Source: Siphonodentalium dalli (Eukaryota; Mollusca; Scaphopoda; Gadilida; Siphonodentaliidae). From it: a stretch of DNA of 64,000 bases. Location of the stretch: contig CP136061.1 of assembly GCA_032622095.1 (NCBI GenBank), forward strand, positions 15,562,440 through 15,626,439, in the 5' to 3' direction. Shown piece by piece: positions 41,301 to 56,300 of the stretch (the first letter of the stretch is position 1; every line of letters starts with the position of its first letter). Position numbers and translations under genes: made by a program. The notes under the pieces are model-generated. The model worked only from the letters and a program-made list of their open reading frames with translations, searched no databases and was not told the origin of the DNA.

Positions 41301-44300
41301 ATGAATAACGTTATAAAAAGTATGTAAAACAACTCTCATCAACAAGTACATGACAAAATAGATTTTGGGTGTATATAGTGTTTGTCTTTTCTGTCTGTCT
41401 GTCTGTCCATATGTAAGATTGTTTGTATTTCTGCATAACATCGGGTTGCTTTATTGGATTCTGTTAAAACTTGCCATAGTTGTTCCTAATGAGACGATGT
41501 GTCGCCCACAACAGTTTTTTACAATTGTTGAAGATCAAGGTCACAGAGTAAGGTCGTTCTCTCGATTAAGGCTCCAGATACTACCTTCATGTCCACTCCA
41601 TAACTACTTGAGGGTAAATTTGGAAAAGGTCAAAGCATTGAAAAATATTCTGAAAATTATATTCAGATTAAAATATTTTAAATTAATATACATTTAACGA
41701 TATTTGTTGACAAATCACTGTAACAGTTTTGTTTAGATAACAATGGTTTCAACATGAAAACTTTTGTTATTGGAGAATTATCAATAATGAATATAAGAAC
41801 AGTTTATCTATTTCTCCATTAACAGAGTTTAATCATTGACCCACTACGAGTGCCTCGAGTCTTGGTGGTGATGTCTTAACCCTTTGAGTGCCACGGGCCG
41901 ATCTCATCGGCCCTAATTTACGGTGTGTAAAATCGGCCCTTAAAAAACATTTAAATTTGTTTGTTTTTTTTGGGTTTGAATTTTTTTTTTTTGGGTTGAA
42001 TTTTTTTTGGGTATGCTTAAGCATGCTATAGCGAATTTAAAAACAAACTGGATAACACCTTAGGGGCATGTTATAACTCAAAACTATCACCAAGTATTCA
42101 TATTAATAATTTTGATGCCCATGAAAAAGTGAGATTCCCTGGCACTAAACCTACAAAATAAGTCTGTTAAAGAATATAAGAACAAATTATTAAAATTGTA
42201 AAAAATTGTAAAAAATAATAACAAATGATGAAAAATTGTTAGGCCAATGCATTCTCTTATATATGCGAGGCGACCTGTGGTCGACTTGCATATATAAGAG
42301 AATGCATTGGCACAGAGTATATGGGTTGATACAAAAATCGGACCTGGCACACAAAGGGTTAACAGATTTTTAAATTTGTGCACATTTACCCACTGAGTGC
42401 CTTGTGTTCCATTAACCACACATTTCTATTATCAATAGCAACATGCCATTTACTTTCTAATTTAAGCTGTGTGATGCTATCCAGTGGTTGGCAAGATTTA
42501 AACCATCAGAGCTACATTTAGAAGCAAAATATGTGCAGGACGTCCTCAACAACTTCCTTCAAGATTCTTTCTTCACTCTCGTTCTACAAAATCTCAAGGA
42601 ACGGAGACAAAAAGGATACCTTCATCATGTGAGTATCTTTATTTAAAGGATATCTTCATCATGTGAGTCTCTTATTAACACGTTGAGTGCCAACTATGAG
42701 TTATCTCGTACTTTTTGCATATAATTGAATGGGAGCTGGCACTCAACGTGTTAAACAAAAACACAATCTTTGAATTTAGTAAAATTGTAAATATTTATCC
42801 CTTCATTGAGACCAAATTAACCCTTCCATGACTGGACCTTCCTGAAATTTTGCGTAAACACTGTGCCAAGGCATTCTCTTATATATGCAAGTCTCACATA
42901 GGGAGTGTCTCATATATAAGATGATACATTGGCCTAACAATATTTACCTTGACTTTGTAAGCCAGTGCATTCTCTATGTCCCTATGGGAGACTCGCATAT
43001 ATAAGAGAATGCACTGGCACAGGATCTTTAATGCTGCACCAGCGCAGCTCTCATCATGAAAGGGTTAATCCATGAGAAGCACGTGAATTGATTCGATCAA
43101 GTATGTTTTTGGCATTCCACAAATATTGTAGTGGAAAATTTGTAGCAGAAAACGATTTTCAGTCTGCATTATTATGTTTAATAATTTTTATTAATGAAAA
43201 TTAGAGTTGAAATAAATATTGTTTAATCCAAACACTTTATGTATAGCTAATCTTGCTAATCTATAAAATATTTGTAGAAATAACCATGTTGAATAATATT
43301 ATTGGCTTTGGACATATGAACACTCCCGTGGAGTTTCTTCACAAATTTCATCAACTTGTGTTCAATCTCCTCCGTTACGTTCTATTGATAGGATCCGAAT
43401 TTGCTGATTAACTTCTACAATCACTGTGTTGAATTCCTGATTAACCTGCTTAGCGATCACCACCTGAAGGATTATTCCTGGCCGGTCTCAGAATACTGTA
43501 ACAGCCATGCTCCAGGTACAGTTCTATTTATAAAGGATTATTCCTGGCCGGTCTCAGAATACTGTAACAGTCATGCTCCAGGTACAGTTCTATTTATAAA
43601 GGATTATTCCTGGCCGGTCTCAGAATACTGTAACAGTCATGCTCCAGGTACAGTTCTATTTATAAAGGATTATTCCTGGCCGGTCTCAGAATACTGTAAC
43701 AGCCATGCTCCAGGTACACTTCTATTTATATAGACAATAGTTTACTCAGTGGCAATTAGAACCAGGTTAACGGGTTCTGTATAGTATAAACCCTGAATCT
43801 GACATGGTATGGCAACAGGAGTCTTACCACTAATTAGGTCACTAGATCACTGAATCTGACATGGTATGGCAACAGGAGTCTTACCACTAATTAGGTCACT
43901 AGATCACACCAGTTCTTCATTCAAAATGATTTTCAAAATGATATATACACACAATTCACAAAAAGATAATAATGTAAGTCACAACGCTGGTCCATTTGTG
44001 GAATGGGGATGATTGGGCTTTGCTTCTTGCTGCAGTGGGTGCATGCCACTGCAGCAAGAAGCAAAGCACAGTAGTCAAACACCTATTGTGTATGGGTAGA
44101 TATGAATTTATTTACAAATTATACATATGCTCTTCAGCGGCAATATAACCAAAGTGGGTTGGGCTGACAGCCCTATCAAATCCTTCCGGGAGTGGTGATA
44201 TGATTTATATTTTGACTGAAAAAGTTAATGAAAATATAATAAGCTAGCTTTGGGAGCCTTTATTCAGCATCGGAGAGGCCTATGAACCCTGCACAAAGAG

Positions 44301-47300
44301 GCCTGCTGCGCATTTCACACACGTTTTGACCTTAGACAGAGGCGATTTGGTGACTCGAATATATAAGAAAATGCACTGGCACAGGATCTTAAATGCTGCA
44401 TCACTGTAGCTCCTGTCATGGAAGGGTTAAGAATTAATATAATTTACATTTCAGAATTACCACCACATTACTGGAATCATGACGACCAGCTTCAGAATAT
44501 CGCAGAGCGTCTGGGTACACTCGGACTACCAGCGTTTATCTTCGGCAAGGAGTCGGAACAATGGACAAATGTGACCGAAGATATCAATAAATTTATGAGT
44601 GCCGTGACTGGCAACGACACTTCATCATCAAGTGTCTTCCTAAAATCAAGGTGAATATCATCCCAAATCTTTTGACAAGTGAATCATACAGCAATGCTAA
44701 TTCAAAATATATCAACCAATCTAAGAGTAACATCCATGATTTGTGGAGATATATGGCCTGTTAAAGACCCAATTAATTTTTGATTGCCCAGTTCACATTA
44801 TACACGACATATTTCATATTATATACACCCCCCAGATCACATTATACACGACAATATATAGAGGATCTACAATGAGTCTCCAGTTTTTGTGGAATTTACA
44901 GACGAGTCCAGTAAATTAGGTCTGGACCAAGCCTTTGGTGAGGCCCAGACCTAATTTCCTGGAAGAGTTTTGTAAATTCCACTATAAACTGGGGACGAGT
45001 TGTAGATTCTATTTATTACATGATCCAGAACCTCGACAAAACAAATTTAAATCAACAAATGGGACATAAAACTGACATCGGGTTCCATAAGACATGCAAT
45101 GACGTTTCACGTAACTATGCATTGTTTGCCCATGTAAAGAAATAGTCCCAGATAAAGACTCTGACATATTTAATGGCATATATTTAATTACAGAACTTTT
45201 CAAACTCTTCATTCATTATAGTTTGTTGGAAAAATATAGGAAACCATAGTATTTTGAGACATAGCATATGGATTGTAAAACAACATATTGGAAGTCAACG
45301 GTCACCAGGAACTATTTCCTGTTATTAAACGTACGTTTAATATCACAATTTATAGAATGTGTTTATTGAATGGAATAAATATAAATTAATTATTAAACCA
45401 GAATACAGAACAGCTGTGGTCTAGGAGTGTCCCCCAAGTGATAGAGATTCTCAGATTCACCCCAAGACTTCCCCTGTTAGTTACCCAAGATGCATCGTAA
45501 TTCACAACTAAGAGATAGAGTTATTCCCCTTCCATTGAGAATAATAAACTATCTGTAAAGACCAGATCGAAAAAATGCACACAACACATGTCGGTACCTT
45601 GACAAAAACAAAATGTTCACAGTTTAATCGAATAGATCAGTGATAATATAATGTTTTGGAGCTCCTCTTTCAAATGGTATATTATAAGGATATCTGGATC
45701 TGGGGATTCGAAGATTAAGTGGGTCTTTATGGTCTATTGGATGTGGTGACAAGAACAAAACACAGCCAGGTCAGGTAAAATTATAATTTAATGCCTCAAG
45801 TTCATTTACATACCTGTTCTATACCCTAGAAGAAGCATGTAAATTAACCCTCACATGACTGGAGCTTCCTGAATTTTTTTTAAAACCCTTTGCCAATGCA
45901 TTATCTTATATATGCGAGGCTCCCTATGTGGGACTCGCATATATAAGAGAATGCACTGGCACATGGTATTTAAGCTGCACCAGCTCAGGTCCCATCATGA
46001 AAGTACATGGTCGACTTTCAAACAGGAAATGGATAGTTTTCGAGAAATTCGCTGGAATTTTTGGTGTGTTTCCATTAGTTCTAAAACTACTCCACATTTA
46101 TGTGCCATCAGGTTGTAATCATTCAATTGGATCGAGCCATCAGGATTTAATCATTCGCTTGGATTGAGGCATGTTTTTATATCACGAAAACAAAGATTGT
46201 ACCAAATTAGTGTGAAACTGATTTTGAATTATTTTTGTGAAACTGATTTTGAATTATTTTTGTGAAATATGATTTTGGGTTATCCCTCTTATATTAAACT
46301 AGAAGGTGACCCGACTTCGTCCTGGCTTTGACCTTGAATTGTCCATTTTGAAGGTCAAGGTCAAGTGGGGTCACGATTTGACCAGTCCAAAAACACTGCC
46401 CGGACAAAAGTACCCGACAAACGTGCCCGTCGAAATCCATCCGGTTTTACCCGATTTGACCTTGCATTGATAATTTTGAAGGTCAAGGTCTGGTCGGGGT
46501 CACGATTGGACCCGTCCAAAACAATCAGTGGACAAAAGTAACCCCACGTATCAAATTTCGTCGAAATCCCATCAAAATTGGCGATTTGACCTTGAAGTTA
46601 CCCGATTTCAAGGTCAAGGTCACGTCGCACGGGCAAATGAATATGCTTATGAGACTCGCCATAAGAAAGTACCCCCACATACCAAGTTTCATCGAAATCC
46701 TGTGATATTCTGGCGTTTGACCTTGAAATGACCCGATTTCAAGGTCAAGGTGACGTCGCACGGACAAATTAATATGCCTATGTTCGTCCCCGGCCGAAAA
46801 TACCCCCACATACCAAGTTTCATCGAAATCGGGTGTGCCGTTTTCGAGTTCATCGCGAACAGACAGACAGACACACAGACAGATCTTCCAAAATATATAA
46901 TAGAAGATTTGTAAAACGGCAAAAATAAAAATAACTCAATCAACGAAAAAGTGAGAACAGTATCATTCTCCGTTATTCCAGGGTGAACAGGCTGTTGGTA
47001 AAAGCTTGTGAAGACTTTGAAGACTCATGTTATCTGATTTCTATGTCTTATTAATTCCAGGGTAAACAGGCTGTTGGTTAAAGCTTGTGAAGACTTTGAA
47101 GACTCAAGTTATAATTATCTGATTTCTATGTCTTATTAATTCCAGGGTAAACAGGCTGTTGGTTAAAGCTTGTGAAGACTTTGAAGACTCATGCTATCTT
47201 ATGGAGAAGGAAGAAGGTTGCCAGCCGATGTACGTCAACGCTCCATGGACCGATGTCATCATGTCATGTATAGACTACAAAATCAAAATGGTTGACTTCT

Positions 47301-50300
47301 CCGACCCAAATATAGAATCCGAGGTACGCCTTCATTGATGAGTAGTTATCCCTCATGAAATGTTCAGATAATAAGTTCATCAAATGTCCATAGGACGAAG
47401 TTATTATCTAAACATTTTCCTCAATAAAAAGGGCTCCTTCTGTACTTTTATTTATCTGTTGTCTGCTTTTATTACCATAACATCCCTCCAAATCAATAAT
47501 AAACTGAATAAATAATGTGATGTACACAGTCAAATTGGAACACACCTCTAATTATACCCCCACTCTAGAAGATAATGGGGGGTATACTGGATTGACTGTC
47601 TCTGTCCGTTTGTCCGTCCGTCTGGCTTGATAACACGGAACAAATATGAACCAATTAAAAAAAAAAATTGTTTACAAGTTGCTTGTCACAGTATCTCAAA
47701 TCAGTGAGTAAACGATGTTTGTCCCAAATTTTTTGCCTGAGTTATGGACCTTAGAGTGTCATTTTTTTGTGATTTTTGTCCATTCAGCTTTCAAACAGAT
47801 ATGAACTGATCTCAATAATTTTTGGTACACAAGTTGCTTGCCACACTCTCTCAAATTATTGCGAAAATAAAGTTTATCCCAATTGTTTTGTCTGTGTTGT
47901 GACCCTTAGTTTATAAATTTTTGGCAATTTTTTTTGGTCAAATCAGTATTTAGGTTTGCAAACTCTTGTTCAGCCTAACCCTTTGTATATTAAATACTCA
48001 TTGATGAGTAGTTCCCTTATTAACCCTTTCTATATTAAATACTCATTGATGAGTAGTTCCCTTATTAACCCTTTCTATATTAAATACTCATTGATGAGTA
48101 GTTCCCTCATGATCCCTTTTTTTTGGTCAAATCAGTATTTAGGTTTGCAACCTCTTGTTCAGCCTAACCCTTTGTATATTAAATACTCATTGATGAGTAG
48201 TTCCCTTATTAACCCTTTGTATATTAAATACTCATTGATGAGTAGTTCCCTTATTAACCCTTTCTATATTAAATACTCATCGATGAGTAGTTCCCTCATG
48301 AACCCTTTCTATACTAAATACTCATTAATGAGTAGTTCCCTTATTAACCCTTTCTATATTAAATACTCATTGATGAGTAGTTCCCTTATTAACCCTTTCT
48401 ATACTAAATATTCATTGAGGAGTAGTTCCCTTGTTAACACTTTCTATATTAAATATTCATTGATGAGTAGTTCCCTCATGAACCCTTTCTATATTAAATA
48501 CTCATCGATGAGTAGTTCCCTCATGAACCCTTTGTATATTAAATACTCATTGATGAGTAGTTCCCTTATTAACCCTTTCTATATTAAATACTCATCGATG
48601 AGTAGTTCCCTCATGAACCCTTTCTATACTAAATACTCATTAATGAGTAGTTCCCTTATTAACCCTTTCTATATTAAATACTCATTGATGAGTAGTTCCC
48701 TTATTAACCCTTTCTATACTAAATATTCATTGAGGAGTAGTTCCCTTGTTAACACTTTCTATATTAAATATTCATTGATGAGTAGTTCCCTCATGAACCC
48801 TTTCTATATTAAATACTCATCGATGAGTAGTTCCCTCATGAACCCTTTCTATATTAAATACTCATTGATGAGTAGTTCCCTTAGGAAATGTTCAGAATAA
48901 TATGTTCAACATCTTATTATCTGAACTTTTCCCCACAAAAGAATATGAATCCTTCTGCATTTGTATCTTCTTTTTGTTTGTTTGTTGTCTGGTCCTATTA
49001 CCTGAACATCCCTCCAAATTAATAATAGACCATTCCGATGTATACTATTATAGTTGAATGGAAGAATCCATTTAGTACAGAAAAGGTTAATATGCCGTCT
49101 GAATTTACATAATTTTATTGACAGGATGTTATGGATGACATGGTTGTTGTGTACAGTGAAGACAATATGAAGAGATTTACTGTGACGCAAGAATGGAAGA
49201 ATGCTGTCAGGGACGCTCAGTTACAAAGTGAGTTCCATCATTGCAAAATGGCATCAGAACATGGCTCACATGGTCATGTGACATCAGGAGGCCAGGCTTA
49301 AAATTAAGAGGACGAAACCCACCATCACGTTAGGCTGGTTCCCTTCAATCCATTCTAATTAACAAATCCCACCATCATGTTAGACTGGTTCTCTGCCATC
49401 CATTATAATTAAAATCTGGTCCATAAAACTGTAAGGTAGAATGAAATCAAGAACGTCGAGATCGAGTTGAGGAATAAGTTATATTGTTCTATTTATTGGA
49501 AATGTTCAGATAATAAATTCAAAAGACAGTCATTTGTTGAACTTATTATTTAAACATTTCCCTGAATAAATAGGGCTCCTTCTGCACACTTATTTATCTG
49601 TCGTCTGTCCATATTTCTTAGACCTAATTGTGTAAAAATCAACCAATATTAACATTATTTAGGTCAATTATAAGTGTCATATATTAACCAGTTCTGTACA
49701 AAAGCATCATGAGTAGTTATCCCTTAGGAAATGTTCAGATAATATGTTCAACAAAGGACAGTCTGAATATTTCCCTCTATAAATAGGGCTCCTTCTGTAC
49801 TTTTATTAATGTGTTGTCTGCTTTTATCAGCTTAACATCCCTACAAATTAAGCATAGACCATTCTGATGTACACTTTTTAACTGAATGGGAGAATCAATT
49901 TAATATAGAAAGGGATATTTGAGGATTTGCCTGACCTGTTTATCTACTGCATGGTTTATTTACAGTAACGTCAACATACAGATTATTCATTGTTGGTGAT
50001 CTTCCCTGGAGATTCACATCTCACCTCTCTTTATATATATTTACAGGAACGTCAACATACAGATTATTCGTTGTTGGTGATCTTCCCTGGAGATTCATAT
50101 CTCACCTCTCTTTATATATATTTACATTAACGTCAACATACAGATTATTCATTGTTGGTGATCTTCCCTGGAGATTCACATCTCACCTCTCTTTATATAT
50201 ATTTACAGGAACGTCAACATACAGATTATTCGTTGTTGGTGATCTTCCCTGGAGATTCATATCTCACCTCTCTTTATATATATTTACATTAACGTCAACA

Positions 50301-53300
50301 TACAGATTATTCATTGTTGGTGATCTTCCCTGGAGATTCACATCTCACCTCTCTTTATATATATTTACAGGAACGTCAACATACAGATTATTCGTTGTTG
50401 GTGATCTTCCCTGGAGATTCATATCTCACCTCTCTTTATATATATTTACATTAACGTCAACATACAGATTATTCATTGTTGGTGATCTTCCTTGGAGATT
50501 CATATCTCACCTCTCTTTATATATATATTTACATTAACGTCAACATACTGATTATTCATTGTTGGTGATCTTCCTTGGAGATTCATATCTCACCTCTCTT
50601 TATATATATTTACAGTAACGTCAACATACAGATTATTCGTTGTTGGTGATCTTCCCTGGAGATTCACATCTCACCTCTCTTTATATATATTTACAGGAGC
50701 GTACAGATTATTCATTGTTGGTGATCTTCCCTGGAGATTCACATCTCACCTCTCTTTATATATATTTACATTAACGTCAACATACAGATTATTCATTGTT
50801 GGTGATCTTCCCTGGAGATTCATATCTCACCTCTCTTTATATATATTTACAGGAACGTCAACATACAGATTATTCATTGTTGGTGATCTTCCCTGGAGAT
50901 TCATATCTCACCTCTCTTTATATATATTTACATTAACGTCAACATACAGATTATTCATTGTTGGTGATCTTCCCTGGAGATTCATATCTCACCTCTCTTT
51001 ATATATATTTACGGGAACGTCAACATACAGATTATTCATTGTTGGTGATCTTCCCTGGAGATTCATATCTCACCTCTCTTTATATATATTTACATTAACG
51101 TCAACATACAGATTATTCGTTGTTGGTGATCTTCCCTGGAGATTCATATCTCACCTCTCTTTATATATATTTACGGGAACGTCAACATACAGATTATTCA
51201 TTGTTGGTGATCTTCCCTGGAGATTCATATCTCACCTCTCTTTATATATATTTACAGGAACGTCAACATACAGATTATTCATTGTTGGTGATCTTCCCTG
51301 GAGATTCATATCTCACCTCTCTTTATATATATTTACATTAACGTCAACATACAGATTATTCGTTGTTGGTGATCTTCCCTGGAGATTCATATCTCACCTC
51401 TCTTTATATATATTTACGGGAACGTCAACATACAGATTATTCATTGTTGGTGATCTTCCCTGGAGATTCATATCTCACCTCTCTTTATATATATTTACAG
51501 GAACGTCAACATACAGATTATTCATTGTTGGTGATCTTCCCTGGAGATTCATATCTCACCTCTCTTTATATATATTTACAGGAACGTCAACATACAGATT
51601 ATTCGTTGTTGGTGATCTTCCTTGGAGATTCATATCTCACCTCTCTTTATATATATTTACATTAACGTCAACATACAGATTATTCATTGTTGGTGATCTT
51701 CCCTGGAGATTCATATCTCACCTCTCTTTATATATATTTACAGGAACGTCAACATACAGATTATTCATTGTTGGTGATCTTCCTTGGAGATTCATATCTC
51801 ACCTCTCTTTATATATATTTACAGTAACGTCAACATACAGATTATTCATTGTTGGTGATCTTCCTTGGAGATTCATATCTCACCTCTCTTTATATATATT
51901 TACATTAACGTCAACATACAGATTATTCATTGTTGGTGATCTTCCTTGGAGATTCATATCTCACCTCTCTTTATATATATTTACAGGAACGTCAACATAC
52001 AGATTATTCGTTGTTGGTGATCTTCCCTGGAGATTCATATCTCACCTCTCTTTATATATATTTACATTAACGTCAACATACAGATTATTCGTTGTTGGTG
52101 ATCTTCCCTGGAGATTCATATCTCACCTCTCTTTATATATATTTACGGGAACGTCAACATACAGATTATTCATTGTTGGTGATCTTCCCTGGAGATTCAT
52201 ATCTCACCTCTCTTTATATATATTTACAGGAACGTCAACATACAGATTATTCATTGTTGGTGATCTTCCCTGGAGATTCATATCTCACCTCTCTTTATAT
52301 ATATTTACAGTAACGTCAACATACAGATTATTCATTGTTGGTGATCTTCCTTGGAGATTCATATCTCACCTCTCTTTATATATATTTACAGGAGCGTCAA
52401 CATACAGATTATTCATTGTTGGTGATCTTCCCTGGAGATTCATATCTCACCTCTCTTTATATATATTTACATTAACGTCAACATACAGATTATTCGTTGT
52501 TGGTGATCTTCCCTGGAGATTCATATCTCACCTCTCTTTATATATATTTACAGGAGCGTCAACATACAGATTATTCATTGTTGGTGATCTTCCCTGGAGA
52601 TTCATATCTCACCTCTCTTTATATATATTTACAGGAACGTCAACATACAGATTATTCATTGTTGGTGATCTTCCTTGGAGATTCATATCTCACCTCTCTT
52701 TATATATATTTACAGGAACGTCAACATACAGATTATTCATTGTTGGTGATCTTCCCTGGAGATTCATATCTCACCTCTCTTTATATATATTTACATTAAC
52801 GTCAACATACAGATTATTCATTGTTGGTGATCTTCCCTGGAGATTCACATCTCACCTCTCTTTATATATATTTACATTAACGTCAACATACAGATTATTC
52901 ATTGTTGGTGATCTTCCCTGGAGATTCATATCTCACCTCTCTTTATATATATTTACAGGAACGTCAACATACAGATTATTCATTGTTGGTGATCTTCCCT
53001 GGAGATTCATATCTCACCTCTCTTTATATATATTTACATTAACGTCAACATACAGATTATTCATTGTTGGTGATCTTCCCTGGAGATTCATATCTCACCT
53101 CTCTTTATATATATTTACATTAACGTCAACATACAGATTATTCATTGTTGGTGATCTTCCCTGGAGATTCATATCTCACCTCTCTTTATATATATTTACA
53201 TTAACGTCAACATACAGATTATTCATTGTTGGTGATCTTCCCTGGAGATTCACATCTCACCTCTCTTTATATATATTTACATTAACGTCAACATACAGAT

Positions 53301-56300
53301 TATTCATTGTTGGTGATCTTCCCTGGAGATTCATATCTCACCTCTCTTTATATATATTTACAGGAACGTCAACATACAGATTATTCATTGTTGGTGATCT
53401 TCCCTGGAGATTCATATCTCACCTCTCTTTATATATATTTACATTAACGTCAACATACAGATTATTCATTGTTGGTGATCTTCCCTGGAGATTCATATCT
53501 CACCTCTCTTTATATATATTTACGGGAACGTCAACATACAGATTATTCATTGTTGGTGATCTTCCCTGGAGATTCATATCTCACCTCTCTTTATATATAT
53601 TTACATTAACGTCAACATACAGATTATTCGTTGTTGGTGATCTTCCCTGGAGATTCATATCTCACCTCTCTTTATATATATTTACGGGAACGTCAACATA
53701 CAGATTATTCATTGTTGGTGATCTTCCCTGGAGATTCATATCTCACCTCTCTTTATATATATTTACAGGAACGTCAACATACAGATTATTCATTGTTGGT
53801 GATCTTCCCTGGAGATTCATATCTCACCTCTCTTTATATATATTTACATTAACGTCAACATACAGATTATTCGTTGTTGGTGATCTTCCCTGGAGATTCA
53901 TATCTCACCTCTCTTTATATATATTTACGGGAACGTCAACATACAGATTATTCATTGTTGGTGATCTTCCCTGGAGATTCATATCTCACCTCTCTTTATA
54001 TATATTTACAGTAACGTCAACATACAGATTATTCATTGTTGGTGATCTTCCCTGGAGATTCATATCTCACCTCTCTTTATATATATTTACAGGAGTGTCA
54101 ACATACAGATTATTCATTGTTGGTGATCTTCCCTGGAGATTCATATCTCACCTCTCTTTATATATATTTACAGGAACGTCAACATACAGATTATTCATTG
54201 TTGGTGATCTTCCCTGGAGATTCATATCTCACCTCTCTTTATATATATTTACATTAACGTCAACATACAGATTATTCGTTGTTGGTGATCTTCCCTGGAG
54301 ATTCATATCTCACCTCTCTTTATATATATTTACGGGAACGTCAACATACAGATTATTCATTGTTGGTGATCTTCCCTGGAGATTCATATCTCACCTCTCT
54401 TTATATATATTTACAGGAACGTCAACATACAGATTATTCATTGTTGGTGATCTTCCCTGGAGATTCATATCTCACCTCTCTTTATATATATTTACAGGAA
54501 CGTCAACATACAGATTATTCGTTGTTGGTGATCTTCCTTGGAGATTCATATCTCACCTCTCTTTATATATATTTACATTAACGTCAACATACAGATTATT
54601 CATTGTTGGTGATCTTCCCTGGAGATTCATATCTCACCTCTCTTTATATATATTTACAGGAACGTCAACATACAGATTATTCATTGTTGGTGATCTTCCT
54701 TGGAGATTCATATCTCACCTCTCTTTATATATATTTACAGTAACGTCAACATACAGATTATTCATTGTTGGTGATCTTCCTTGGAGATTCATATCTCACC
54801 TCTCTTTATATATATTTACAGGAACGTCAACATACAGATTATTCGTTGTTGGTGATCTTCCCTGGAGATTCATATCTCACCTCTCTTTATATATATTTAC
54901 ATTAACGTCAACATACAGATTATTCGTTGTTGGTGATCTTCCCTGGAGATTCATATCTCACCTCTCTTTATATATATTTACGGGAACGTCAACATACAGA
55001 TTATTCATTGTTGGTGATCTTCCCTGGAGATTCATATCTCACCTCTCTTTATATATATTTACAGGAACGTCAACATACAGATTATTCATTGTTGGTGATC
55101 TTCCCTGGAGATTCATATCTCACCTCTCTTTATATATATTTACAGTAACGTCAACATACAGATTATTCATTGTTGGTGATCTTCCTTGGAGATTCATATC
55201 TCACCTCTCTTTATATATATTTACAGGAGCGTCAACATACAGATTATTCATTGTTGGTGATCTTCCCTGGAGATTCATATCTCACCTCTCTTTATATATA
55301 TTTACATTAACGTCAACATACAGATTATTCGTTGTTGGTGATCTTCCCTGGAGATTCATATCTCACCTCTCTTTATATATATTTACAGGAGCGTCAACAT
55401 ACAGATTATTCATTGTTGGTGATCTTCCCTGGAGATTCATATCTCACCTCTCTTTATATATATTTACAGGAACGTCAACATACAGATTATTCATTGTTGG
55501 TGATCTTCCTTGGAGATTCATATCTCACCTCTCTTTATATATATTTACAGGAACGTCAACATACAGATTATTCATTGTTGGTGATCTTCCCTGGAGATTC
55601 ATATCTCACCTCTCTTTATATATATTTACATTAACGTCAACATACAGATTATTCATTGTTGGTGATCTTCCCTGGAGATTCATATCTCACCTCTCCTTAT
55701 ATATATTTACAGGAACGTCAACATACAGATTATTCATTGTTGGTGATCTTCCTTGGAGATTCATATCTCACCTCTCTTTATATATATTTACAGGAACGTC
55801 AACATACAGATTATTCATTGTTGGTGATCTTCCCTGGAGATTCATATCTCACCTCTCTTTATATATATTTACAGGAACGTCAACATACAGATTATTCGTT
55901 GTTGGTGATCTTCCCTGGAGATTCATATCTCACCTATCCTTATATATATTTACAGTAACGTCAACATACAGATTATTCATTGTTGGTGATCTTCCCTGGA
56001 GATTCATATCTCACCTCTCTTTATATATATTTACAGGAACGTCAACATACAGATTATTCGTTGTTGGTGATCTTCCCTGGAGATTCATATCTCACCTCTC
56101 TTTATATATATTTACATTAACGTCAACATACAGATTATTCGTTGTTGGTGATCTTCCCTGGAGATTCATATCTCACCTCTCTTTATATATATTTACATTA
56201 ACGTCAACATACAGATTATTCATTGTTGGTGATCTTCCCTGGAGATTCATATCTCACCTCTCTTTATATATATTTACATTAACGTCAACATACAGATTAT

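Noticed and set aside
47975-48890. Hammerhead ribozyme-like motif (TTGATGAG) in the satellite
   Set aside because: The conserved CTGATGA core and the paired GAAA element are not both present, and no three-stem fold could be drawn.
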